This document shows positions 34,900 through 46,249 of a DNA stretch of 64,000 nucleotides, piece after piece; the first letter of the stretch is position 1; the number at the start of each line of letters is the position of its first letter. Source of the stretch: Xylanibacillus composti (GTDB taxonomy: Bacteria; Bacillota; Bacilli; Paenibacillales; K13); contig NZ_BOVK01000025.1 in assembly GCF_018403685.1 (NCBI RefSeq), positions 37,959 to 101,958 of the forward strand, given 5' to 3'. The notes below the pieces were generated by a model. The model ran no database searches, was not told the origin of the DNA, and saw only the letters and a list, made by a program, of their open reading frames with translations. The translations under genes were made by a program, and so were the position numbers.

Positions 34900-36390
34900 T
34901 CAATCAGGCAGGTTCGTGCTGCCCATCAAAAATTCATCCACGGCGCGTGCCGCTCCGCGACCCTCGTGAATCGCCCACACAACCAGACTTTGACCCCGAC
35001 GCATGTCGCCGGCAGCGAATACGCCCGGCACACTCGTTGCGTATTTGCCCGGCTCCGCCTTCACATTGGAACGGGGATCGCGCTCCAGCCCGAGCTGTTC
35101 CGCTACCGCATCCTCCGGACCAAGGAACCCCATCGCCAGCAGTACAAGCTGGGCCGGCCATGCCTTCTCAGTATCCGGTATTTCAACCGGAACAAACCGC
35201 CCTTGCTCATCCTTCTTCCATTCGATTTCGACAGTGTGCAGCTCCTTCACATGCCCGTTCCCGTCGCCCACGAAGCGCTTCGTCTGGATGCAGTAGGCAC
35301 GCGGATCTTGACCATAAACCGCCTTCGCCTCCTCCTGTCCGTAGTCAAGCTTATAAATGCGCGGGAATTGCGGCCACGGATTGCCCGCCGTCCGTTCCTC
35401 CGGACTGCGCGGCATGATTTCCAGCTGGGTGACGCTGCGGCACTGGTGGCGCAGCGACGTGCCGACACAGTCCGTGCCCGTATCGCCGCCGCCAATCACG
35501 ATGACATCCTTGCCGGCCGCATTGATGTACCGGCCGTCCGCATGGCGGGAATCAAGCAGGCTCTTCGTATTGGCGCGCAGGAAGTCCATGGCGAAGTGGA
35601 TGCCTTTAAGCTCGCGGCCTTCAATCGGCAAATCCCGCGGCTTCGTGGCCCCGCCGCACAGCACGACAGCATCATTGTCCTGCTGCAGCTTGCCGGCCGG
35701 AATGTCCTTGCCGATTTCCACACCTGTTACAAACTTCACGCCTTCCGCCGCCATGAGGTCGATACGCCGCTGCACCACCTTCTGCTTATCCAGCTTCATA
35801 TTCGGGATGCCATACATCAGCAAGCCGCCAATGCGGTCCGCCCGCTCGTAGACCGTCACCGTATGGCCCGCCTTGTTCAGCTGGTCAGCTGCCGCCAGCC
35901 CGGACGGTCCCGAGCCGACAACGGCGACTTTCTTGCCTGTTCGGGTTTTGGGCGGGCTCGGCTGGATCCATCCCATCTCGAATCCCTTGTCTATGATGGA
36001 TTGCTCAATGTTCTTGATCGTGACCGGCGTCTCTATCAAGCCGACCGTACAGGAGCCCTCGCACGGCGCCGGACAGACGCGGCCAGTGAATTCCGGAAAG
36101 TTGTTCGTCTTCAGCAGGCGGTCCAGCGCCTCCCGCCACTCCCCCCTGTAGACGAGATCATTAAATTCCGGGATCAGGTTATGAATCGGGCAGCCCGCAG
36201 CCATGCCGGCCAGCATGGTGCCGGTGTGGCAGTACGGGATCCCGCAATCCATGCAGCGAGCGCCCTGTATTCGCAGCTGCTCCTCTTCAAAGTGAAGGTG
36301 AAATTCCTCCCAATCCTTGATGCGCTCCAGCGGATCGCGATCAGCGGGCAGCGCCCGCTTGTATTCCATAAATCCGGTAGGTTTCCCCAT
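34900..36390 (-). CDS. gltD: Glutamate synthase small subunit
   Basis: The 496-aa beta subunit passes electrons from NADPH through FAD and Fe-S clusters to the large subunit. N-terminal cysteines that bind 4Fe-4S clusters are visible in [17 protein letters not shown] and CPAPCEGSC. An FAD-binding [19 protein letters not shown] and an NADPH-binding [10 protein letters not shown] follow. It lies 22 bp after the large subunit in the same operon. Enzyme role: glutamine plus 2-oxoglutarate to two glutamates. Confidence 0.96.
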   Translation of the reverse strand: MGKPTGFMEYKRALPADRDPLERIKDWEEFHLHFEEEQLRIQGARCMDCGIPYCHTGTMLAGMAAGCPIHNLIPEFNDLVYRGEWREALDRLLKTNNFPEFTGRVCPAPCEGSCTVGLIETPVTIKNIEQSIIDKGFEMGWIQPSPPKTRTGKKVAVVGSGPSGLAAADQLNKAGHTVTVYERADRIGGLLMYGIPNMKLDKQKVVQRRIDLMAAEGVKFVTGVEIGKDIPAGKLQQDNDAVVLCGGATKPRDLPIEGRELKGIHFAMDFLRANTKSLLDSRHADGRYINAAGKDVIVIGGGDTGTDCVGTSLRHQCRSVTQLEIMPRSPEERTAGNPWPQFPRIYKLDYGQEEAKAVYGQDPRAYCIQTKRFVGDGNGHVKELHTVEIEWKKDEQGRFVPVEIPDTEKAWPAQLVLLAMGFLGPEDAVAEQLGLERDPRSNVKAEPGKYATSVPGVFAAGDMRRGQSLVVWAIHEGRGAARAVDEFLMGSTNLPD

Positions 36391-36412
36391 TGCGCTCTCC
36401 TCCTTTCCCGCG

Positions 36413-39400
36413 TTAATTTCCGCTGACCCGCGCAGCGTCGCTCATGTTCGCTTCGAAGGCGGCCATCAACGCCGCCTCTCCGCTCAAGCCCGAAAGCTTG
36501 ACGCGCTCGATCGCTTCCATCATCCGCTTATAATCGGTCGGAATGACCTTCACAAATTGCGGCGCGAACTCCTCCCAGCGATAGAGAATACGCTGCGCAT
36601 GCTCGCTGCCCGTATATTTCACATGACGTTGAATCATGCTCTTGACTTCATTCATTTCAAAGTCATTGTCCAGCTGCTCCAACTGAACCATTTCCTTGTT
36701 CACCCGGCCCCTGAGCTCGCCCATTGTGTCCAGCACATAGGCGATGCCGCCCGACATGCCCGCAGCAAAGTTGCGGCCGGTGCTTCCGAGCACCACTACG
36801 CGACCGCCGGTCATATACTCGCAGCCATGATCGCCGACGCCCTCGACGACCGCACGGACACCGCTGTTGCGCACGCAGAACCGTTCCCCTGCGATGCCGC
36901 GAATGTAGGCCTCCCCGCTCGTCGCCCCGTAGAACGCAACGTTGCCGATAATGACATTGTTCTCCGGCACAAAGGTCGCCTTCTCGTTCGGATACACGAC
37001 AATTCGGCCGCCTGACAGTCCCTTGCCGATATAGTCGTTGGCGTCCCCCTCCAGCGACAGCGTGATGCCCTTCGGCACGAAGGCGCCGAAGCTCTGTCCT
37101 GCCGAGCCGCGAAAATGCAGCTTGATTGTGCCGTCCGGCAGCCCCTCCGCTCCGTACCGCTTCGTCACTTCATGGCCAAGAATCGTGCCGACCACCCGGT
37201 TGATGTTGCGAATCGGCAGCACGGCATGCACCGGCTCCTGCCGCTCCAGCGCAGGCTTGCAGAGCTGCAGCAGCTCCTGCCGGTCAAGCGAGCGATCCAA
37301 TCCGTGGTCTTGCTCGAACTTGCGATAGCGCCCAACCTCCGGTCCGACCTCGGGCTGGTGCAGCAGCGCGGAAAGATCCACGCCCTTCGCTTTCCAATGG
37401 CGGACGGCCTCGCGAGCCTCCAGCCTATCCGTGCGTCCAATCATCTCGTCAACCGTGCGGAAGCCGAGCTCAGCCATCCATTCCCGCAGCTCCTGGGCAA
37501 TGAAGCGCATGAAGGTGACGACATGCTCCGGGTCTCCGCCAAATTTCTTGCGCAGCTCGGGATTTTGCGTCGCCACGCCTACTGGACATGTATCCATATG
37601 GCAGACGCGCATCATCACGCAGCCGAGGACGACGAGCGGGGCTGTAGCAAAGCCATATTCCTCTGCGCCCAGGAGGGCTGCAATCGCCACATCGCGGCCG
37701 CTCATCAGCTTGCCGTCCGTCTCGACGATGATCCGATCCCGCAGCTTGTTCAGGACAAGCGTCTGGTGGGTTTCCGCCAAGCCCAGTTCCCACGGCAATC
37801 CGGCATGGCGAATGCTCGTGCGGGGCGAAGCGCCCGTACCGCCGTCGTAGCCGCTGATCAGCACAACATCTGCACGGCCCTTCGCGACGCCCGCTGCAAT
37901 GGTCCCTACCCCAACCTCAGATACCAGCTTGACGTTGATCCGCGCTTGCGGATTGGCATTCTTCAAATCATGGATCAGCTCCGCCAAATCTTCAATCGAA
38001 TAGATGTCGTGGTGCGGCGGCGGAGAAATCAAGCCAACGCCCGGCGTAGACCCGCGCACCTCGGCAATCCACGGATATACCTTGTTGCCCGGCAGCTGTC
38101 CGCCTTCCCCCGGCTTCGCCCCCTGCGCCATCTTGATCTGTATTTCATCTGCGTTCGTCAAGTAATAGCTCGTTACCCCGAAACGCCCGGAAGCGACCTG
38201 CTTGATTGCGCTTCGCCGCAAATCGCCATTCGCGTCCGGGGTGAACCGCGCCGGGTCCTCTCCGCCTTCGCCTGTATTGCTCTTGCCGCCAAGTCGATTC
38301 ATGGCTATGGCCAAAGCCTCATGCGCTTCCTTGGAGATCGAACCGTATGACATCGCTCCGGTTTTGAAGCGTCGGGTAATCGAATCTACCGATTCCACCT
38401 CTTCGATCGGCACTGGCTGCTTGTTCTTGAACTGAAGCAAGCCGCGCAGTGTATAGAGCTCCTGTTCCTGTTCGTTGATCATGCGGGAATACTGTTTGAA
38501 CAGCCCGTAGTCGCCCGTTCGGCATGCCTGCTGCAGCGTGTGGATGGTATGCGGGTTATACAGATGAAGCTCGCCGTCCTTGCGCCATTGATGATCGCCG
38601 CCTGTATCCAGTGTGGCAGTGCGTCCCTCCTGGGCAGAGAAGCCCTTGCGATGACGCCTGCGCACCTCTTCGGCGATCACATCCAGCTTCACGCCACCGA
38701 TGCGCGACGGTGTCCAGGTAAAGTACCGGTCGACAATCTCCGAGTGCAAGCCAATCGCCTCGAATATTTGCGCGCCGCGATAGCTCTGGATAGTGGAGAT
38801 GCCCATCTTGGACAGCACCTTCACGATCCCCTTAACGGCAGCCTTCAAGTAATTGGCTTCCGCCTTCTCATAAGAAATCGAAGACAGCATGCGCTTCTCA
38901 ATCATAGAGGCCAATGTCTCCAAGGCGAGATAAGGATTGACCGCACTCGCTCCATAGCCGATCAGCAGGCAGAAGTGATGAACCTCGCGCGGTTCTGCCG
39001 ATTCCACGATGAGGCTCACCTTGGTGCGCGTTCCCTGGCGAATCAAATGATGATGCAGGCCGGATACGGCAAGCAAGGCCGGGATGCCTGCCAGCTCGAG
39101 ATCGACACCCCGGTCGGAGAGAATGAGCAGGTTATGTCCTGCGGCGATCTGTTTGTCCGCCTCTGCGAACAAGCTGTCCAGCGCCTGACGCAAGCCGGCC
39201 TCTCCGTCTTCCGCCTTATACAGAATCGGCAGCGTTGCGGCGCTGAAGCCCTCGCGTCTTACATGGCGCAGCTTCGCCAATTGGGCGTTCGTGAGAATCG
39301 GAGACTTCAGATGAATATGGCGGCAGCTTTCGGGCACGGGCCGGATCAGATTCCCTTCCGAGCCAATCGTCGTGCCTGCCGCAGTCACAATCTCCTCGCG

Positions 39401-41011
39401 TATCGCGTCAATCGGCGGATTCGTCACCTGCGCGAACAATTGCTTGAAGTAGTTGTACAGCAGCTGAGGCCGCTCCGACAGCACTGCCAGCGGCGTATCG
39501 ACACCCATAGCGCCGATCGGATCGACCGCCTGTGTCGCCATGGGCGCCAGCGTCTTGCGCAGCTCTTCATACGTGTAGCCGAATGCCTGCTGCCGCTGCA
39601 GCACAGTATCGCTATCGAGGACAGAAAGCCCGCCCGGCTCCGGCAAGTCTTCCAGCTGAACGAGATGCTCGGCAAGCCATTCGCCGTAAGGATGCGCAGT
39701 AGCAATCGCTGTCTTCACTTCCTCGTCTGTTACGATCCGTCCCTCATCCAGATCGACCAGCAGCATGCGGCCTGGCTGCAGCCGCTCCTTCAGCACAACA
39801 TCCTCGGGCGGCACCTCCAGCACGCCGACCTCCGAAGCCAATATAATCCGATCATCCTTCGTTACATAATAACGGGACGGGCGCAAGCCGTTGCGGTCAA
39901 GGACTGCCGCGATTTGCCTGCCGTCCGTAGCCACAATCGCAGCCGGGCCGTCCCAAGGCTCCATCAGACAGCTGTGATATTCATAGAAATCCCGCTTCTC
40001 TCGACTCATCGATGCATGATTCGCCCACGGTTCAGGAATCATCATCATGAGCGAATGCGCGAGCGAGCGGCCGGAGAGCGTCAAAAATTCCAGGGTATTG
40101 TCGAACATCGAGGAATCGCTGCCCTCCTGATCGATGACAGGCAGCACCTTCTTGAAATCGTCACCGAACAAATCGGTATCACACAAGGCTTCGCGGGCAC
40201 GCATCCCATTCACATTGCCGCGCATCGTGTTGATTTCTCCATTATGAATCATATACCGATTCGGATGGGCCCGCTCCCAGCTCGGGAACGTATTGGTGCT
40301 GAAGCGGGAATGCACCAGCGCCAGCGCGGATTCAACCGCCGGATCGCGCAGGTCAAGGTAAAACGTATCCAGTTGATCCGTCGTCAGCATCCCCTTATAC
40401 ACGATCGTTCTCGAGGATAGGCTGGCAAAATAGAAATATTCGCCTCCCGGAATAGGCTCCTCCCCTCTGACAGCATTCTCCGCCCGCTTGCGGATCACAT
40501 ACAGCCTGCGCTCAAAAGGCAGACCCTCCTCCACGGTGCTGTCCCTGCCGATAAATATTTGGCGGATGACCGGTTGAGTAGAACGGGATGCCTCGCCTAG
40601 CAGCGTATTGTCCACAGGAACGGTGCGCCAGCCGATTACCTGCTGTCCTTCTTCCCGGATGATGCTTTCCAGGATTTGCTCGGCTTGCTGGCGCTCTCCC
40701 GGATCGGGACTGAAGAAGGCCATGCCTACACCGTAGCTGCCTGGATCGGGAAGAGAGATGTTCTTCTTAAGGGCTTCCTTGCGCAAAAACTTGTGGGGGA
40801 TCTGGAGGAGAATGCCTGCGCCATCGCCGGAGTTGGTTTCGCTGCCTTGGCCCCCGCGGTGGTCCAGATTCGTCAGAATCGTCAGCGCCTGATGCACAAT
40901 TTCGTTCGACTGCTCGCCCTTGATATGAGCAACAAAGCCGATTCCGCATGCGTCATGTTCAAATTGCGGGTCATACAGACCCTGTTTGGGTGGCATTCCA
41001 ATTTGTTTCAT
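36413..41011 (-). CDS. gltA: Glutamate synthase large subunit
   Basis: A 1532-aa protein. The class II glutamine amidotransferase domain starts at the nucleophile Cys22 in HDACGIGF, so a 21-residue propeptide must be removed. A central domain, an FMN-binding synthase domain ([16 protein letters not shown] and [11 protein letters not shown]) with the 3Fe-4S motif C-x5-C-x4-C in [12 protein letters not shown], and a C-terminal GXGXG beta-helix follow. ATG 41011 with AAAGG upstream is preferred over a TTG 9 bases earlier. The gene pair assimilates ammonia with glutamine synthetase, which is not in this window. Confidence 0.96.
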   Translation of the reverse strand: MKQIGMPPKQGLYDPQFEHDACGIGFVAHIKGEQSNEIVHQALTILTNLDHRGGQGSETNSGDGAGILLQIPHKFLRKEALKKNISLPDPGSYGVGMAFFSPDPGERQQAEQILESIIREEGQQVIGWRTVPVDNTLLGEASRSTQPVIRQIFIGRDSTVEEGLPFERRLYVIRKRAENAVRGEEPIPGGEYFYFASLSSRTIVYKGMLTTDQLDTFYLDLRDPAVESALALVHSRFSTNTFPSWERAHPNRYMIHNGEINTMRGNVNGMRAREALCDTDLFGDDFKKVLPVIDQEGSDSSMFDNTLEFLTLSGRSLAHSLMMMIPEPWANHASMSREKRDFYEYHSCLMEPWDGPAAIVATDGRQIAAVLDRNGLRPSRYYVTKDDRIILASEVGVLEVPPEDVVLKERLQPGRMLLVDLDEGRIVTDEEVKTAIATAHPYGEWLAEHLVQLEDLPEPGGLSVLDSDTVLQRQQAFGYTYEELRKTLAPMATQAVDPIGAMGVDTPLAVLSERPQLLYNYFKQLFAQVTNPPIDAIREEIVTAAGTTIGSEGNLIRPVPESCRHIHLKSPILTNAQLAKLRHVRREGFSAATLPILYKAEDGEAGLRQALDSLFAEADKQIAAGHNLLILSDRGVDLELAGIPALLAVSGLHHHLIRQGTRTKVSLIVESAEPREVHHFCLLIGYGASAVNPYLALETLASMIEKRMLSSISYEKAEANYLKAAVKGIVKVLSKMGISTIQSYRGAQIFEAIGLHSEIVDRYFTWTPSRIGGVKLDVIAEEVRRRHRKGFSAQEGRTATLDTGGDHQWRKDGELHLYNPHTIHTLQQACRTGDYGLFKQYSRMINEQEQELYTLRGLLQFKNKQPVPIEEVESVDSITRRFKTGAMSYGSISKEAHEALAIAMNRLGGKSNTGEGGEDPARFTPDANGDLRRSAIKQVASGRFGVTSYYLTNADEIQIKMAQGAKPGEGGQLPGNKVYPWIAEVRGSTPGVGLISPPPHHDIYSIEDLAELIHDLKNANPQARINVKLVSEVGVGTIAAGVAKGRADVVLISGYDGGTGASPRTSIRHAGLPWELGLAETHQTLVLNKLRDRIIVETDGKLMSGRDVAIAALLGAEEYGFATAPLVVLGCVMMRVCHMDTCPVGVATQNPELRKKFGGDPEHVVTFMRFIAQELREWMAELGFRTVDEMIGRTDRLEAREAVRHWKAKGVDLSALLHQPEVGPEVGRYRKFEQDHGLDRSLDRQELLQLCKPALERQEPVHAVLPIRNINRVVGTILGHEVTKRYGAEGLPDGTIKLHFRGSAGQSFGAFVPKGITLSLEGDANDYIGKGLSGGRIVVYPNEKATFVPENNVIIGNVAFYGATSGEAYIRGIAGERFCVRNSGVRAVVEGVGDHGCEYMTGGRVVVLGSTGRNFAAGMSGGIAYVLDTMGELRGRVNKEMVQLEQLDNDFEMNEVKSMIQRHVKYTGSEHAQRILYRWEEFAPQFVKVIPTDYKRMMEAIERVKLSGLSGEAALMAAFEANMSDAARVSGN

Positions 41012-41227
41012 GCAGCGCAACCTTTCTTTTTGAAATTTTCCGTATAAATAGTTACGAAATTGTCTGAATATTCATTACAGTCAGTGTATCAGACCGCTTT
41101 CTCGTCCGCTAATTCAATCTTTTTATAACCCTGATAAAAGCCAAGTCTCCCCTCTAATTACTGAACAATCGCAATCCACCCATTGTCGACCATATCCTTG
41201 ACAGGTGGTGTCAGCTATTCTGTTCCC
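41012..41227. other. Upstream region of the glutamate synthase operon
   Basis: About 215 AT-rich bases that should hold the glt promoter. No -10/-35 pair, GltC-like site or riboswitch could be assigned with confidence. Confidence 0.4.
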
Positions 41228-41416
41228 TCATCGCGATTTTGCATAGTTATGCAAGTCCCCCGCTTCCCTCCAACCATGCATCTCCCCTATGAGCTCGATA
41301 TAGCCATCCCCCTTTTTGTATAGTTTCTTGGGTTCAACATGAACGTGCGCTTTATAAACACCGTGCGTCTTCATCCATTTTTTCGGCCTTTGATGAACTA
41401 TTTTATGTGCGTCCAT
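41228..41416 (-). CDS. Possible small protein of unknown function
   Basis: A 62-aa frame from ATG 41416, rich in Lys, His and Tyr (PKKLYKKGDGYIELIGEMHG), with the look of a real soluble protein but no recognised family. No good ribosome binding site precedes the ATG; a TTG 9 bases upstream fares no better. It may be a remnant. Flanking sequence up to 41622 shows no other gene. Confidence 0.35.
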   Translation of the reverse strand: MDAHKIVHQRPKKWMKTHGVYKAHVHVEPKKLYKKGDGYIELIGEMHGWREAGDLHNYAKSR

Positions 41417-41622
41417 AATGTCCAAATTCGATTAAACAAGAAGAACATGCATGAAAGCCTCGCGAAAGGTCAGGCTGGACGGCGCCACCCCCTTGCATAT
41501 TCGGACTGCAGCAGCGAAACTTGCGTGCCCTTATGAACGTTGTATACAATCACGTATAGAGAGCTGCGGCTTCCCTGCCCGTTAGAGTACAAGCCGCACA
41601 TCGAGGATTAGGAGGAGTCAGC

Positions 41623-42219
41623 GTGAACGGATTCAATTTCGATCAATGGAAGCAAATCGACAAGGAGGCTATCGAGCAACTGCTGGACCAATATGCCGCC
41701 TTGGGGCCGCTTCCCGGCATTTTATTGCCGCTGCTAGAGTCCTTTATCCCGGTCTTGCCCCTCATCGTCATCCTGCTCGGCAATGCCGCATCGTACGGAA
41801 CCGGACTCGGATTTTTGTATTCCTGGATCGGGGTCGTCTCCGGCTCGTCCATCGTCTTTCTCCTGGCCCGCCGCTTCGGCAGCCGGCTTCGCTCCTATAC
41901 AGAGAGAAAGCTTCCCAAGGCCGGAACGTTCTTTCACTGGATCGAGAACAAAGGCTTCACACCTATCTTTCTGTTGGCCTGCTTCCCATTCACCCCATCC
42001 TTTCTGGTCAATGTCGTCTCCGGCATGTCGATGATTCCGTTCCGCATCTTTCTTATCGCGATCATGCTGGGGAAAGGCATTATGATCTTCCTTGTATCGC
42101 TAGTTGGCGGAGAATGGCGCGACTTCGTCGAGCATCCGTCCAAGCTGGCCTTGGCCGGCGCACTGCTTTTCGCCATGTGGCTGGCTGGCAAGCAGGTCGA
42201 ATCCAAAATGGCGCCCTGA
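41623..42219 (+). CDS. VTT-domain membrane protein (TVP38/TMEM64, DedA-like)
   Basis: A 198-aa protein with about five hydrophobic segments. PGILLPLLESFIPVLPLIVILLGNA, the re-entrant-like FSWIG/SGSSIVFLLARRFG region, and FTPSFLVNVVSGMS are typical of the VTT/DedA superfamily, some of which flip lipids or lipid carriers. GTG 41623 follows AGGAGGAG. It lies 81 bp upstream of the second M23-bactofilin pair on the same strand and may share its transcript. Confidence 0.85.
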   Translation: MNGFNFDQWKQIDKEAIEQLLDQYAALGPLPGILLPLLESFIPVLPLIVILLGNAASYGTGLGFLYSWIGVVSGSSIVFLLARRFGSRLRSYTERKLPKAGTFFHWIENKGFTPIFLLACFPFTPSFLVNVVSGMSMIPFRIFLIAIMLGKGIMIFLVSLVGGEWRDFVEHPSKLALAGALLFAMWLAGKQVESKMAP

Positions 42220-42300
42220 TTCCAGTCCGAGGTTATATCCGCCAGCATCGGGTCATATACATGGATTAGCATGATAATGCGATAAGGTTGGTGAAGCGAT

Positions 42301-43359
42301 ATGAGACCTCGCCATTTAGTCAAACCGTCGAAAAAGCTAACCTTCCTTCTGCTGTCCCGCACAGACCGCCCTGTTCGCCGCTTCAAAATATCCAAGAGAG
42401 CCTTGGTCGGCGTCCCTGCAGCCGTAGCAGCTGCCGCAGCCGGGAGCGCCATATGGCAAGCAGGCATTCAAGCGCATTTACAAGTCAAAATCGCCGAACT
42501 GGATGAACAGCTGGCCAAAAAACAGGAGCAATATATCGAGATGGAAAATCGCAAGGATGCCACAATCGGCAGTCTGCAAACCGAAATCATCACACTGTCC
42601 GAACAGAGCCAGAAGCTGCAGCAAGAAATGGATGCCATCTTCGCACTGCAGGACGAATTAAAGGCAATGGCTGAGGAGGAAGGAGTAGACTGGCCGGAAC
42701 TGCCCGGGGAAACTGACAGCAACCCGAAGGGACAGCCGGTTACCATCTCTAGTGTCGGCGGAAGCGCCAGACCGGACAGCCCTGCCATCCCGCGAGTCAA
42801 CATTGCCGCTGCTGGCGGCCTGCATACACCTGCAACCAATGACCACATGAATGCGCTCATCGCGGAGACGAAAACGGAGCTTACCCAAACTGCCGTCCAT
42901 CTGGAGGAACTGGCCGAGCAGATGGAAGCTTCCCGCAAAGCATTGGAGACCAAAATCCATCGCCTGCGCACAACGCCATCGATCTGGCCGGCTTCATCCC
43001 GCCGAATCACCTCAGGCTTTGGCATCAGACGCGATCCGTTCACCGGCCGCGCCTCCTTCCACGCAGGCTTGGACATCGACGGCAGTCAGAAGGATCCCAT
43101 TTATGCCGCTGCGGACGGGACTGTCGAGACTGTTGCTTCCGATGCGCAGCGAGGCAACTACATCATCCTCAATCACGGAAACGGGATCAAAACGGTCTAT
43201 ATGCACCTGTACAGCTTCAGCGTGGCAAAGGGCGATCAAGTAATGAAGGGAGACCGCATCGGGCGCATGGGCACCACTGGTCGAAGCACAGGAACGCACC
43301 TGCACTATGAAGTTCGGCGAAACGGCGAACCTGTCAATCCGATGGCATACTTAAGGTAG
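42301..43359 (+). CDS. Membrane-anchored M23 peptidoglycan endopeptidase (copy 2)
   Basis: A 352-aa paralogue of the protein at 20863-21927 with the same layout: basic cytoplasmic start, one membrane helix (about 37-52), coiled coil (about 55-120), variable linker, and an M23 domain with zinc ligands in HAGLDIDG and HLHYEV. The segment TPSIWPASSRRITSGFGIRRD parallels TPSIWPTAYRKVTSTFGTRKD of copy 1. The bactofilin gene follows after 66 bp instead of overlapping. Confidence 0.9.
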   Translation: MRPRHLVKPSKKLTFLLLSRTDRPVRRFKISKRALVGVPAAVAAAAAGSAIWQAGIQAHLQVKIAELDEQLAKKQEQYIEMENRKDATIGSLQTEIITLSEQSQKLQQEMDAIFALQDELKAMAEEEGVDWPELPGETDSNPKGQPVTISSVGGSARPDSPAIPRVNIAAAGGLHTPATNDHMNALIAETKTELTQTAVHLEELAEQMEASRKALETKIHRLRTTPSIWPASSRRITSGFGIRRDPFTGRASFHAGLDIDGSQKDPIYAAADGTVETVASDAQRGNYIILNHGNGIKTVYMHLYSFSVAKGDQVMKGDRIGRMGTTGRSTGTHLHYEVRRNGEPVNPMAYLR

Positions 43360-43425
43360 TTGACGAACATACGCCTTAGGTTCCTGATCCCTTAGCGGGA
43401 ACCGCCCCATAAACAAGAGGAGGAA

Positions 43426-43872
43426 ATGCATATGGTACTCGGAAAGAAGAACAATGCCAACCCGAATGAGACTGACACCATTATTGGAGAAGGCAGCAAA
43501 ATTGAGGGGAAGATTACGAGCAAGGCCGGCCTGCGTCTGGACGGGCAGGTCGACGGCGACATCACATGCGCAGGGGATGTGACAGTTGGGCCGAAGGGGA
43601 CAGCGAACAGCCAAATTCGCGCGCGCAACGTGTTCAATGCCGGCACCATTCATGGGGGCGTCATCACAGATGGCCTGTTGAGCATTACGGAATCGGGCAA
43701 GCTCTATGGCAACATTCGCGCAGGCGCACTGAGTATCGCCCAGGGCGGGCTGTTCCAGGGAGAAAGCCAGATGGAAACGAAAAAGGCCGAAGCTGGCGGC
43801 AGCAACGTCAAGTCCATCAACGAACACGAAAAGGATGCCGCCAAGCACGAGAAAGCAGCAGCATCCCGCTAA
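43426..43872 (+). CDS. Bactofilin (copy 2)
   Basis: A 148-aa bactofilin with the beta-helix core from IIGEGSKIEGKITSKAGLRLDG to about residue 115 and a Lys/Glu/Ala-rich disordered tail. GGAGGAAATGC precedes ATG 43426. It pairs with the M23 gene upstream, as in copy 1, suggesting a filament that places a wall hydrolase. The minus-strand kinase frame running through it is an artefact of the frameshift at 44052. Confidence 0.92.
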   Translation: MHMVLGKKNNANPNETDTIIGEGSKIEGKITSKAGLRLDGQVDGDITCAGDVTVGPKGTANSQIRARNVFNAGTIHGGVITDGLLSITESGKLYGNIRAGALSIAQGGLFQGESQMETKKAEAGGSNVKSINEHEKDAAKHEKAAASR

Positions 43873-43910
43873 TTGTCCAGGCTGCCAGCCCGAAAGCGCC
43901 CGTTTTCCGA

Positions 43911-45780
43911 TCAGGAATGGCGGGCGCTTTCTTCCGGTACGGTCGGCAAGCGCACCTCCGCTATCGCCCCTCGCTTCTTGCCTCTCTTCAGCACCAGGGT
44001 TCCCCCGTGATCTTGAACGATTTTGCGCGATACCATCAAGCCGAGCCCTGTCCCCCCCCTCCTTCGTCGTATAGAAGGGGGTCCCCGGCTTGTCCCAATC
44101 GTCCGGCGCGATGCCGACGCCCTCATCCGCTATATCGATCCCGGCATGTCCGTTATCCGCCTGGAACAGCCGGACAACGACTTTGCCGCCCTCCGGCATC
44201 GCTTCTGCCGCATTCTTCAGCAGATTGAGCAGCACTTGCCTCAGCTGATTCGCATCACATCGAACGGATGGGGTTCGTTCATCTCCGACAAACTCAATCT
44301 GAATGCCCTTTTCCTGCCAGCTCGCTTCAAACAGGCGCAAACTGTCTGCGAGGATTTCCTGCAGGCGGATGATCTGACATGTCTCTTCCTTATGGGGCCT
44401 TGCCATAAGCAGAAACTCCTGCATGATTTGGTCCACCCGCTGGACTTCCCCGAGCATCACATCTATGGGCGGCCGAAAATCGGGTCTGCGCTGCATCAAC
44501 TGAAGATTGCCCGAGATGACTGTGATCGGATTGCGCACCTCATGGGCCACACCCGCAGCCAGCTTGCCAATCAGCGTCAGCTTCTCCTGCTCCTTCACGC
44601 GCTCGCTCATGTCGATGAATTGCTTGAGCAAGGCGTGAAGCAACAGGAATACGAAGACCGTTGCCCCTATATAGGTGAAGGAAGGAAATTGAATATGCTG
44701 GAGGACCATGTTGTCCAGCATATCCAGTAAAGCTGTGACGCAAAAAATCAAGATTCCCAGCATTACAATGCCCGCGTGCTTTCTGCGCTTTCTCCAGGCG
44801 AGGAACAGATGCAGCCAGCCGATCGACATGAATGACAAAATCAGCACCTGCTCCACGAACAGAACCAGAGGGGTATCGATCCATTGCAGCGCCGCCAATG
44901 CGAGCAAGCCTATATCCGCGATGAGCAGCGCTTGCCACAACCGCCGAATGATCTTAAAGCGCCCCGAGCCGAACATATCTTCTATCCACTGCAGCAGGGC
45001 AATCACGGCAATAAACAACGCCAGCAATTCCATATACAGCATGATGATCGGGTGATTGACGAAGAAGATGAGGGAATCCGTTCTGCAGATGCTGTAAGTC
45101 CCGATCGCCAGCGTAAAAATCCCGAACGAACGAAAAAAAGGCCTGTTCTTGCTCCTAAAGTGCAAATACAGACCGACTGCGCCAACGAAAATAAACATCC
45201 AGCCGAAAATCCACTTTTTCCCGTCTTTTCGCAGTTCCCGCAGCAGAAAGGAAGAATGGTCTCCCCATTCCATCGCCTTCATCAATCCGGTATAGCTTCG
45301 GCTGGCATATATGCGAAGATAGAGGGTTTCCCCTGCCGCCGATTGAGGCAGCGACACGATGCGCACCGGTGTTCCGTGAAATCGCGAGGCATCGCCTTTC
45401 TCGGGCTCCCCGAAGGTATAAATCCGTTCACTGCCCAGATACAGCTCAAAGTGCTCATGGACTTGCACAGACAAGGCCGGATCTCGCAACTGTTCCTCCG
45501 GCAGCTTCGTCTTCAACCAGACATAGCGTCCTTGATAGTCCGCATGCGCGAACTGGGGAATGGCCGTTTCGGGAAGCGCATTCCAGCTTCCATGATCTTG
45601 CGTCCACAGGGGTATCCCTTCCGGCGTGAAGGGGGAATCGCCGTAGCGCACCTCCCAATCTGCCAGGCGGGATACGCTGCTGTCATGAGCCGCCCAGACT
45701 TCCGTATCCGGCATGCTCACGCAGCATAGAACAACAACAATGATCCACTTGGAAATGAAATTTCTTGAAAGGCGCCGCAT
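43911..45780 (-). pseudogene. 7TM-DISM sensor histidine kinase, frameshifted near the 3' end
   Basis: An otherwise complete kinase of about 620 aa: signal sequence, extracellular 7TMR-DISM-type beta domain (about 35-180), seven transmembrane helices (about 190-390), HisKA with the phospho-His in GVAHEVRNPITVISG, and HATPase with NLLKNAAEAM and DEGVGIAPDDW. After TTKEGG the frame is lost: a run of 8 Gs (44052-44059, Cs on +) where 7 would continue into GTGLGLMVSRKIVQDHGG, encoded in the next frame and ending at 43911. Without the fix the G2 box is missing. It could be a sequencing error, a real mutation or a slippage switch. The kinase region resembles sporulation kinases. No regulator gene is adjacent. 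Confidence 0.82.
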
Positions 45781-46249
45781 AGTATAGCCTCATTCCGTAA
45801 TTACTCTTGATGTTTTCGCTTTTCCCTATTGCGGTATACATGCTTGGCACTTCGACGCAGAATGACATTTTCCCTTCTTTTTTGACATATTTCGCCCCTT
45901 CCTCTTTTTGCCATCCCTCAACCGCTGCTGCCTTGCCCCGGCAAATCACTGCCGTCCCCAAAGGAAGAGAAACCAATAATCATACTACACTGCCAACAGA
46001 TGACTCAAGAAGAAAATTCTCATCAAATTCTAAGAATCCCTCGCTTTTGCAGCCGTGGCGCCTGTTTGTGTATGCGGATGAATATTGTGGAATTTCCAAC
46101 CGTGCTATAGTGAATAACGTGCCCTGCAAAGCAATCTCATCAATCCGGACTTACGAGGGCAGCCGCATTTATCGGACGAGTTCCCATCTCGCTTTTCCAG
46201 TAATCGGTGTTGGGTTCGGTGAACGACCATTCAAGGAGGATTCATCCAT
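45781..46249. other. Intergenic stretch upstream of the NlpC/P60 gene
   Basis: A 469-bp gap. An extended -10 TGCTATAGT (46103-46111) with a poor -35 is a candidate promoter of the NlpC/P60 gene. No riboswitch of the ydaO type, often found before such hydrolases, could be recognised, and no gene was found. Confidence 0.45.

Noticed and set aside
34735..36426. 563-aa + strand open frame over gltD
   Set aside because: Antisense shadow of gltD, compositionally biased to Arg and His, no family features.
38540..40420. 626-aa + strand open frame inside gltA
   Set aside because: Antisense shadow of the glutamate synthase gene in GC-rich DNA; no ribosome binding site and no domain.
43351..43910. Minus-strand kinase frame continuing across the bactofilin gene
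   Set aside because: It exists only because of the frameshift at the G8 run; the sequence after TTKEGG has no kinase motifs, whereas the neighbouring frame has the missing G box.
45781..46249. ydaO-type c-di-AMP riboswitch before the NlpC/P60 gene
   Set aside because: Looked for because it is common before wall hydrolases, but none of its conserved blocks could be found.
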